In this document: positions 34,801 through 40,961 of the stretch, piece by piece
How the letters are laid out: the number at the start of each line of letters is the position of its first letter
Numbering within the stretch: position 1 is the first letter of the stretch
DNA from: Crocinitomicaceae bacterium
Lineage (GTDB): Bacteria; Bacteroidota; Bacteroidia; Flavobacteriales_D; Crocinitomicaceae
Length of the DNA: 40,961 nt
Direction of reading: 5' to 3'
NCBI GenBank assembly: GCA_017984635.1
Contig: JAGNZC010000024.1
Coordinates: forward strand, 1-40,961
Translations under genes and position numbers: made by a program
The notes under the pieces: model-generated
Seen by the model: only the letters and a program-made list of their open reading frames with translations
Told to the model about the DNA's origin: nothing
Database searches by the model: none

Positions 34801-36257
34801 TAATTTTCGAGTGTTTTACGTAACAATTCATTCGCAATCTTAGGATCTGCTTTTCCTTTGGAAACTTTCATTAATTGTCCCATCAAAAAGCCAATCAATT
34901 GGTTTTCTCCATTTCTATAGCGCTCAATTTCAGAAGGATTCGAATTAATCACTTCTTGAATAAATGCCGAAATTCCATCTTCACTTGAGTCTTGTATTAG
35001 ATTCAACGTTTCTGCAATTTGCAAAGGTGTAGCATCTAATTTTACCAACATTTCAGGGAAAATTTTCTGCGATGCAATCGAAGTAGAAACTTTTCCAGCA
35101 TCAATCAAAGCAATTAAATCAGCCATACGTGATGCTGTAATAGGAAATTCCTCCATTTCAACACCGTATTGATTCAAATAGGATTTTACATCACCCATCA
35201 ACCAATTGGCTGCAGATTTGTAATTTTTTGTGTGCAATAGCATTGTTTCGTAATAATTTGCAATGCTTTTGGTATCGGTAAGGATGTAGGCATCGTATTC
35301 AGATAAACCGTATTCTTTGGTGTATTTCAAATACAATTCTCTTGGTAATGCAGGCATTTCAGCATGAATAGCCTGAATTTGTTGTTCATCTATTACCAAT
35401 GGCAATAAATCTGGTTCAGGAAAATAACGGTAATCATTGGCTGCTTCTTTCGAACGCATAGAAATGGTAATTCCTTTTAACGCATCAAAAGATCGTGTTT
35501 CCTGTGAAAGCGTTCCACCGTTTTCAAGTTCTTCTATTTGACGGTTGATTTCAAATTCAATGGCACGTTGAACGTTACGTATTGAATTCATGTTTTTCAC
35601 TTCAACCTTTGTTCCAAATTCTGGGGCTCCAACAAGTCGAACTGAGATATTGGCATCGCAACGCATAGAACCTTCTTCCATGTTTCCGTCGCAAATATCT
35701 AAGTAACGCACCAATTTTCTGATTTCAGTTAAATAGTAGTATGCTTCTTGAGAAGAACGTAAATCTGGTTCTGAAACGATTTCTAATAACGGAACGCCAG
35801 CACGATTTAAATCAACTAATGTATCGTAGACATCTACATCGTGAATGCTTTTACCGGCATCTTCTTCCATGTGGATACGCGTAATTCCAATTGTCTTTTC
35901 AGTGCCTTCTTCCAATTTAATGTGAACTGCTCCTCCTGTACAAATTGGCGTTTTATCTTGCGTAATTTGATATCCTTTCGGTAGATCTGGGTAAAAATAA
36001 TTTTTTCGGGCAAAATATTGATCGCGTGCAATATCACAACCTAAAGATAAACCTAATTTAATGGCGTATTCAATGGTTTTTTTGTTCATTTTTGGCAATG
36101 TACCTGGATGACCTAAGGTGATGGCACTGATATTGGTATTTGGGTGCGCTCCAAATTCATTGACATCGTTCGAATAAGCTTTCGATTTCGTCAACATTTG
36201 AGCATGTACCTCTAAACCAATAACGGCTTCGTATTTTGATCTAATTTCTTCTTTCAT
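34800..36257 (-). CDS. gatB: Asp-tRNA(Asn)/Glu-tRNA(Gln) amidotransferase subunit B
   Basis: 485 residues from ATG 36257 (MKEEIRSKYEAVIGLEVHAQ). The frame extends to 36275, but that start would overlap punA and adds six atypical residues. Family motifs: GLEVHAQMLTKSKAYS, LGHPGTLP, ARKNYFYPDLPKGYQITQ, HMEEDAGKSIHD, DLNRAGVPLLEIVSEPD and SMRCDANISVR. The C-terminal YqeY-like tail domain (about 335-485) ends NELLRKTLEN. GatB binds and phosphorylates misacylated tRNA within GatCAB. gatA and gatC are not in the window. It is embedded in an operon with lipid A and nucleoside genes. Confidence 0.96.
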   Translation of the reverse strand: MKEEIRSKYEAVIGLEVHAQMLTKSKAYSNDVNEFGAHPNTNISAITLGHPGTLPKMNKKTIEYAIKLGLSLGCDIARDQYFARKNYFYPDLPKGYQITQDKTPICTGGAVHIKLEEGTEKTIGITRIHMEEDAGKSIHDVDVYDTLVDLNRAGVPLLEIVSEPDLRSSQEAYYYLTEIRKLVRYLDICDGNMEEGSMRCDANISVRLVGAPEFGTKVEVKNMNSIRNVQRAIEFEINRQIEELENGGTLSQETRSFDALKGITISMRSKEAANDYRYFPEPDLLPLVIDEQQIQAIHAEMPALPRELYLKYTKEYGLSEYDAYILTDTKSIANYYETMLLHTKNYKSAANWLMGDVKSYLNQYGVEMEEFPITASRMADLIALIDAGKVSTSIASQKIFPEMLVKLDATPLQIAETLNLIQDSSEDGISAFIQEVINSNPSEIERYRNGENQLIGFLMGQLMKVSKGKADPKIANELLRKTLEN

Positions 36258-36261
36258 ATGC

Positions 36262-37074
36262 TTAAATACGTGCAATTAACTCACGCATAATTTTTGTCAT
36301 TTTTGGTTCTTGACGCGTTGCAACAGCAATCACATCTTGAACACTTACTTTTTGAATTTTTCCTGGTACACCCAAGTCTGTAATGATTGAAATCGCAAAA
36401 CAAGGAATTTCCATATGGCGCGCAACAATCACTTCAGGTACAGTCGACATTCCAACCGCGTCTGCTCCGATTGCTCTAACATAGCCATATTCAGCTGGAG
36501 TTTCTAAAGTTGGACCTGTTAAGCCAGCATAGGTTCCAACAGAAACTTTAATATTGTTTTCTGCAGCGATTTGTTGTGCCAAGGCAATCATTGCAGGGTC
36601 ATATGGTTCACTCATGTCCGGGAATCGTGGCCCTAACTCATCAAAGTTTTTACCAATTAATGGATGTGCAGGAAATAAATTGATGTGGTCATTTTGAATC
36701 ATAATTTCACCCACTTCAAAGTCTGGATTAACACCTCCAGATGCATTGGAAACAAATAATTTTTCAATACCTAACAATTTCATCACACGAACTGGGAACG
36801 TTACTTGTTGCATGGAGTATCCTTCATAAAAATGAAAACGTCCTTGCATCGCAACTACTTTTTTACCTCCTAATTCACCAAAAATTAATTTTCCTGAATG
36901 ACTTTCAACGGTAGAAATCGGGAAATTTGGAATGTCCTGGTAAGGAATTTCATCAATAACTTTGATTTCGTGTACCAAACCACCTAATCCAGTTCCTAAA
37001 ATGATTCCAATTGTTGGTTGAACATTCGTTTTTTCTTGAATGTATGCAACTGATTCTTTAAATTGCGTTAACAT
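36262..37074 (-). CDS. punA: Purine-nucleoside phosphorylase
   Basis: 270 residues, typical of trimeric PNP, which splits purine nucleosides with phosphate. Motifs: GIILGTGLGGL (phosphate loop), FPISTVESHSGKLIFGELGGKKVVAMQGRFHFYEGY, SNASGGVNPDFEVGEIMIQNDHINLF, and TYAGLTGPTLETPAEY..IGADAVGMSTVPEVIVARH. The start overlaps the lpxK end by 17 bp and gatB begins 4 bp after its stop, so it lies inside the same transcript. Substrate preference (guanosine/inosine) is inferred from the trimeric class. Confidence 0.94.
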   Translation of the reverse strand: MLTQFKESVAYIQEKTNVQPTIGIILGTGLGGLVHEIKVIDEIPYQDIPNFPISTVESHSGKLIFGELGGKKVVAMQGRFHFYEGYSMQQVTFPVRVMKLLGIEKLFVSNASGGVNPDFEVGEIMIQNDHINLFPAHPLIGKNFDELGPRFPDMSEPYDPAMIALAQQIAAENNIKVSVGTYAGLTGPTLETPAEYGYVRAIGADAVGMSTVPEVIVARHMEIPCFAISIITDLGVPGKIQKVSVQDVIAVATRQEPKMTKIMRELIARI

Positions 37075-38077
37075 AGCGTTCGATTAATTGTATAAATTTA
37101 TTTTCTTCTTCAATTTTTAAAGCAATAGGTTGGTAGTACCAAGGATAAGTTGTTATTTCCCAATCTACTGAGTGATTTTTTAAACGAGTAAAATCTTTTT
37201 CAGTCGTTAAAATAATCGCATCTTGTGCAAAAGTATCAAATTTTTGGTGAATTTTTTCGATATCGTTTTGATTAAACGTATGGTGATCGTTGAATTGCAT
37301 GATTTCGACTGAATATTTTTTTTCTAATTCAGTCAATAAAGGCTTTGGATTGGCGATTCCGGTTACCAATAATATGGTTTGAAAGGTTTCTTTTTTTGCT
37401 CCAAAGGACACGAATTCCTTGTAATCAATCGAAGAGAAAAAAACGTTTTCACATCTTATTTCTTGACGGAAATTCGCCATTGAAATTGGAGATAGTGAAG
37501 TTGGACATTTCGTTACTAGAACACAATCCGCACGTTTCACACCAGATGCATATTCTCTTAGATTTCCAGCTGGTAATATATAATCATTAAAAAATGGGGA
37601 AGAAAAATCAGTTAGTACAATTGAAAAACCAGCAGAAACAGCACGATGTTGAAATGCATCGTCTAATAATAAAAGATTGTTTTCTGGAAATAAACTCAAA
37701 ATATTTTGTACACCGATAGCTCTTTTTTCAGCTACAAATACACGCGCTTTTTTTTGGAAGCGTTGCGCATAAAATAAGGGTTCGTCGCCAACTTGTTCAG
37801 GTTGACTATCTGCTTTTACTTCTAAAAATCCTTTACTAATCCGGCCGTAACCACGACTCAAAATAGCGACATTAAAATGAGTTAAAAAATAATCACTTAA
37901 ATAGGCTACAAGCGGTGTTTTACCTGTTCCTCCAACACTTAAGTTACCTATTGAAATTGATTTTTGAGGAATAGAATAACTTTTGAAAAATCCCCAATCA
38001 TAAAATTTATTGCGAACGAACGTAATCCAACCATACAAGATGGCAAACGGAAATAAGATTTTTCGGACGAATTGCAT
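37058..38077 (-). CDS. lpxK: Tetraacyldisaccharide 4'-kinase
   Basis: 339 residues. An N-terminal membrane-associated helix (FVRKILFPFAILYGWITFVRNKFYDWG) leads to the P-loop SVGGTGKTPL (47-56; K53). Further LpxK signs are LSRGYGR, VGDEPLFYAQRF, FQHRAVSAGFSIVLTDFSSPFFNDYILPAGNLRE and TEKDFTRL. It phosphorylates the 4' position of the lipid A disaccharide at the inner membrane. It is the first gene of six tightly packed genes, with lpxH as the last. A -7 element ends 4 nt before its ATG. Confidence 0.95.
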   Translation of the reverse strand: MQFVRKILFPFAILYGWITFVRNKFYDWGFFKSYSIPQKSISIGNLSVGGTGKTPLVAYLSDYFLTHFNVAILSRGYGRISKGFLEVKADSQPEQVGDEPLFYAQRFQKKARVFVAEKRAIGVQNILSLFPENNLLLLDDAFQHRAVSAGFSIVLTDFSSPFFNDYILPAGNLREYASGVKRADCVLVTKCPTSLSPISMANFRQEIRCENVFFSSIDYKEFVSFGAKKETFQTILLVTGIANPKPLLTELEKKYSVEIMQFNDHHTFNQNDIEKIHQKFDTFAQDAIILTTEKDFTRLKNHSVDWEITTYPWYYQPIALKIEEENKFIQLIERYVNAI

Positions 38078-38081
38078 GTAT

Positions 38082-38089
38082 CAAAGATA
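38082..38089 (-). promoter_or_regulatory. Candidate -7 element TATCTTTG for the lpxK operon
   Basis: TATCTTTG fits TAnnTTTG and ends 4 nt before the lpxK ATG (38077), implying a leaderless or nearly leaderless mRNA for the six-gene operon. No clear -33 TTG. Confidence 0.45.
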
Positions 38090-38169
38090 GGAAAAAAGTT
38101 TGTTTTCTTCTTAATTACACGCAGTAAAATTGATGCTTCAATAAAAATGATTAAAAAAGTGTCAAAAAA

Positions 38170-38200
38170 TTGCTTATTAATTAAGAATTTAATATGTTTG
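38170..38200 (+). promoter_or_regulatory. Promoter of the XRE/S24 regulator
   Basis: TTG (38170-38172) and TATGTTTG (38193-38200) are spaced by 20 bp, a full match to the Bacteroidota consensus. The leader to ATG 38220 would be about 13 nt. The promoter shares a 142-bp divergent gap with lpxK. Confidence 0.6.
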
Positions 38201-38219
38201 TAAACCTAAAAGAATAAAT

Positions 38220-39023
38220 ATGGAGATCGGGAATAATTTAAAATTACTCAGAAAACGTTTGAAAAAATCGCAAGAAGAAGTTGCGCAAGATTTAAATTTA
38301 ACCCGTTCAACCTATAGTGGATATGAAAATGGGGTGGCACAACCCAATTTAGATAGCTTGATTGCATTTAGTGATTATTTCAAGGTTTCAATTGATGAGT
38401 TGGTACGTAAAGATTTTGAAGGTTTTTCAGATAATGAATGGGAACGATTGGACAAAGGATTGTACACCGATTTGAAAGGACAGAAATTAAGAGTCTTAAC
38501 AGCGATGGTGGATGCAAACGATGAAGAATTAATCGAAATGATTCCCATGAAAGCTAGTGCTGGTTATACATCAGGATATGCTGATCCAGATTATTTAAAA
38601 GTATTGCCAACGTTTCATTTACCTTTTTTATCTAAAAGCAAAAAATACCGTTCTTTCCCCATTCAAGGTGATTCGATGCCTCCTGTTGTAGAAGGTTCGT
38701 TTGTTGTAGCTGAATACGTTCAAAATTGGATGACTATACGTTCTGGAACTCCTTGTATTGTGGTAACACAAGACGAAGGAATCGTGTTTAAAGTAGTACA
38801 TAATTTATTAGAAACAAGTCAATCTTTTCAATTGTGTTCGACCAATACTTTTTATGAGCCATATTTAGTGCATGCGAATTCAATTCTAGAAATGTGGCGT
38901 TTTGTAAATTACATTTCTCCTGAATTACCCGATATAAAAATGGATGAAAATGAATTGAGTCGTTCGATTCAACAATTACAAAAAGAAGTTCATGCAATGA
39001 AAATTGCCTTAGAGAAAAATTAA
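38220..39023 (+). CDS. XRE-type transcriptional regulator with S24 (LexA-like) self-cleavage domain
   Basis: 267 residues. The N-terminal Cro/CI helix-turn-helix is at about 6-60 (LRKRLKKSQEEVAQDLNLTRSTYSGYENG). The C-terminal peptidase S24 domain has S152 in FPIQGDSMPP and K191 in GIVFKVVHN, the Ser-Lys dyad. A114-G115 in ASAGYTSGY is a likely Ala-Gly cleavage bond. Spacings of 38 residues (Ala to Ser) and 39 (Ser to Lys) are close to LexA. The protein probably represses genes and is inactivated by autoproteolysis, perhaps upon DNA damage. A C-terminal coiled-coil-like tail (SIQQLQKEVHAMKIALEKN) follows. It overlaps recQ end-to-end by 4 bp. Confidence 0.87.
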   Translation: MEIGNNLKLLRKRLKKSQEEVAQDLNLTRSTYSGYENGVAQPNLDSLIAFSDYFKVSIDELVRKDFEGFSDNEWERLDKGLYTDLKGQKLRVLTAMVDANDEELIEMIPMKASAGYTSGYADPDYLKVLPTFHLPFLSKSKKYRSFPIQGDSMPPVVEGSFVVAEYVQNWMTIRSGTPCIVVTQDEGIVFKVVHNLLETSQSFQLCSTNTFYEPYLVHANSILEMWRFVNYISPELPDIKMDENELSRSIQQLQKEVHAMKIALEKN

Positions 39024-40909
39024 GCGCTATATTTTTGAAAATTGGATCCGTCAAAGCTGATTTTTTCAGCTAACTCTAGTTCACGAAGTAGTTCTTTGAG
39101 TTGTGTTTCGGATAATATTGAAAATTCTAAACACGCTGAAAAGGATTTTGGGTCGATTAAAAATTGAAGTAATTTAGAAGTTTCTTCAACAATTGAAACC
39201 TTTGTTTGATTGTGCTCAATGCAATTATCACATTTATCACAATCTGTTCCATTTTGGCCAAAATAATTCACAACAAATTTTGCGCGGCACGTTTTTGTCT
39301 GTAAAAAGGATATTGCAGCTGTTAATTTTTTCTCAGCATTGTTTTTTCGATCGAGGTATACTTCGTTGCTTAAGTTTAAATAATCATCTGGAAGCCGCTC
39401 GTGCGTGAGTGTTACAGAAGGTAAATTCGTTTGCCAAGAAACATCGATAACACCGTATTTTTCTAAGTTTTGTAATAAAGATTCTAGTTCTTGCTTTGAA
39501 ATTGACAAACGTTTGCAAAACTCTGGAATGTGTAATTCAAAATAAGTATCAAAAATTCCAGGGTATGAACGTGACATCAATGTAATGATGTTCAAGAATT
39601 TTGGATGTTGTATCTGGAAATTGTATAATTCTTTGTTTCCGATGGCAAATTTTACTTTTGTTGGATGAAAAACACCTTCAGAAAAAACCAAATCGTTGTT
39701 TAAACCTAAAATTTTCAATGAATTGTATGTTTCGATTGGTTTTAAATTAAACTGCTCGCAAAATTTAAGGATATCAAAGAAATACGTTTCATCTTTTCCA
39801 GATCCGATGGCAATTTTCAAGTGATTACAAAGCGCTTTATACGTGTTTTTTACAATTTCAATAGGAGGGAAGGATTGAGTTGTTTTTTTAACCAAATCAG
39901 TACAATCCTTTTCTTCCCAAAAAACAATTGCGCGAGATGGGTTTCCATCTCTTCCTGCTCTTCCAGCTTCTTGAAAATAAGCTTCCAATGAAGGCGGGAA
40001 TTCATAATGCAATACGAAACGAACATCTGGTTTGTCAATTCCCATTCCAAAAGCATTGGTTGCAACCATAACTTTCAACTTGTTTTGAAGCCAATTATTC
40101 AACATCAATGCGCGGTCATCTTTTGTCATTCCGCCATGGTAAACGCCAACGCTAATTTTATTGGCATGTAACAAGCGTGCAATTTCTTTTACACTTTTGC
40201 GGGTTTGACAATAAACAATTCCACATTCATTGATATGTTGATTACAGAAATCAAGAATTTTTTGTTGTTTATTAATTGTTGGATATGCTTCGTAGCTTAA
40301 ATTGGATCGTTCAAACGACGCTTCGTGTAATTTTGGGTCTTTTAAACGCAATTCTTTGATAATATCCTTTTGAACCCGATCTGTTGCAGTTGCGGTTAAG
40401 GCCATCATTGGAACGTTTGGATGTATGGTTCTTAATTCATGAATTGCTTTGAATGATGGTCTGAAATCATGCCCCCATTCTGAAATACAATGCGCTTCGT
40501 CCACTACGATTAATCCGATATTCATTAATTTGAATCGTTCAATAAACAAGCTGGATTGCAAGCGTTCAGGTGAAGTATACAAGAAATCGAGCGCTCCAAA
40601 TCGAGCATTGTCCAACGTGATGTCAATTTCACGGTAACTCATTCCACTTACAATTGCTTTTGCACGAATTCCTTTGGAAACTAAGTTATTCACTTGATCT
40701 TGCATTAGAGCAATCAAAGGTGATATCACTAAAGTGAGTCCTTCTCTGGCCATTCCAGGAACTTGAAAGCAAATAGATTTTCCACCACCTGTTGGAAGTA
40801 ACGCTAGAACATCGTGTCCGTAAATTGCGTCATCAACAATGGTTTCTTGGATAGATCGAAACGAATCAAATCCCCATATTTTTTTTAGTATTTCTCTGCT
40901 TTTTTCCAT
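39020..40909 (-). CDS. recQ: ATP-dependent DNA helicase RecQ
   Basis: 629 residues. Helicase motif I is LLPTGGGKS with K44. Motif II is VVDEAHCISEWGHDFRP. Motif III is MALTATAT, and motifs V-VI run VMVATNAFGMGIDKPDVRFVLHY...QEAGRAGRDG. The RQC region includes the zinc cysteines C-x-AKFVVNYFG...C-DKC-DNC. The short C-terminus (about 55 residues) does not look like a full HRDC domain. RecQ unwinds DNA 3'-5' in recombination and fork repair. It converges on the S24 regulator with a 4-bp overlap of 3' ends; a -7 element TAAATTTG lies upstream. Confidence 0.96.
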   Translation of the reverse strand: MEKSREILKKIWGFDSFRSIQETIVDDAIYGHDVLALLPTGGGKSICFQVPGMAREGLTLVISPLIALMQDQVNNLVSKGIRAKAIVSGMSYREIDITLDNARFGALDFLYTSPERLQSSLFIERFKLMNIGLIVVDEAHCISEWGHDFRPSFKAIHELRTIHPNVPMMALTATATDRVQKDIIKELRLKDPKLHEASFERSNLSYEAYPTINKQQKILDFCNQHINECGIVYCQTRKSVKEIARLLHANKISVGVYHGGMTKDDRALMLNNWLQNKLKVMVATNAFGMGIDKPDVRFVLHYEFPPSLEAYFQEAGRAGRDGNPSRAIVFWEEKDCTDLVKKTTQSFPPIEIVKNTYKALCNHLKIAIGSGKDETYFFDILKFCEQFNLKPIETYNSLKILGLNNDLVFSEGVFHPTKVKFAIGNKELYNFQIQHPKFLNIITLMSRSYPGIFDTYFELHIPEFCKRLSISKQELESLLQNLEKYGVIDVSWQTNLPSVTLTHERLPDDYLNLSNEVYLDRKNNAEKKLTAAISFLQTKTCRAKFVVNYFGQNGTDCDKCDNCIEHNQTKVSIVEETSKLLQFLIDPKSFSACLEFSILSETQLKELLRELELAEKISFDGSNFQKYSA

Positions 40910-40922
40910 AGAAAACGGTTTT

Positions 40923-40930
40923 CAAATTTA
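40923..40930 (-). promoter_or_regulatory. Candidate -7 element TAAATTTG for recQ
   Basis: TAAATTTG fits TAnnTTTG, 13 bp before the recQ ATG. A TTG lies 25 bp further upstream, longer than the usual spacing. Confidence 0.4.
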
Positions 40931-40961
40931 CGGAAATAATTCTATGTTTTTACATCAATTT

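Overview
This AT-rich window looks like a chromosome segment from a Bacteroidota bacterium, most likely order Flavobacteriales. A Fluviicola/Crocinitomicaceae-like relative is possible, but the sequence alone does not prove the genus. The signs are a giant SprB-repeat cell-surface protein, a PNGase F-type enzyme with a GLPGLI-like N-terminus, thioredoxin-fold TlpA-like proteins, a TIGR02757 protein, an IS200-like transposase of the Bacteroidota type, and promoters of the Bacteroidota form (-33 TTG / -7 TAnnTTTG) with weak or no Shine-Dalgarno sequences.

Layout. 1-3684 (-): N-terminal 1228 codons of a secreted protein made of at least 14 SprB-type repeats, cut by the left edge. 3788-5139 (-): an alkB-like DNA repair dioxygenase coupled to a DUF218 (YdcF/SanA) membrane protein. 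5367-6007: a lone IS200/RAYT-type transposase followed by five REP-like hairpins. 6109-9711 (+): secreted PNGase F-like enzyme, MscS channel, ACMSD-like amidohydrolase. 9715-15720 (-): moxR, surA, a second large parvulin foldase, and guaB. 15891-16523 (+): a small secreted protein. 16637-21109 (-): an operon of a BatA-like vWA membrane protein, a dihydroorotase homologue with a degenerate metal site, a PmtA-like methyltransferase and rluE. 21257-21745 (-): a lipoprotein. 21955-24674 (+): a TIGR02757 protein and a TonB-dependent receptor. 24923-26786 (-): ribBA and a LolD-like ATPase. 26842-30647 (-): an LptF/G permease with two GT4 glycosyltransferases. 30712-31095 (-): a START-like protein. 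31396-31469 (+): tRNA-Met(CAT). 31758-38077 (-): six tightly packed genes lpxK, punA, gatB, two tandem TlpA-like thioredoxins and lpxH. 38220-39023 (+): an XRE/S24 regulator, convergent with and overlapping recQ (39020-40909, -).

How it fits together. Most of the window is housekeeping: outer-membrane assembly (lpxK, lpxH, LptF/G, surA and the second parvulin), nucleotide metabolism (guaB, punA, dihydroorotase), flavin synthesis, and translation (gatB, rluE, tRNA-Met). The accessory material is the SprB protein, the transposase with its hairpins, and several non-coding repeats.

The most unusual signals are non-coding. A highly conserved near-palindrome occurs three times, each time only between convergent transcription units; one copy is 32 bp with a single mismatched pair. 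Just upstream of tRNA-Met lies a duplicated 5' fragment of that tRNA whose D-loop is replaced by a palindromic element related to a roughly 90-bp structured repeat at 24678-24767. Three operons appear to have the -7 promoter element exactly 4 nt before the ATG, implying leaderless mRNAs. I did not find a clear new defence or biosynthetic system.
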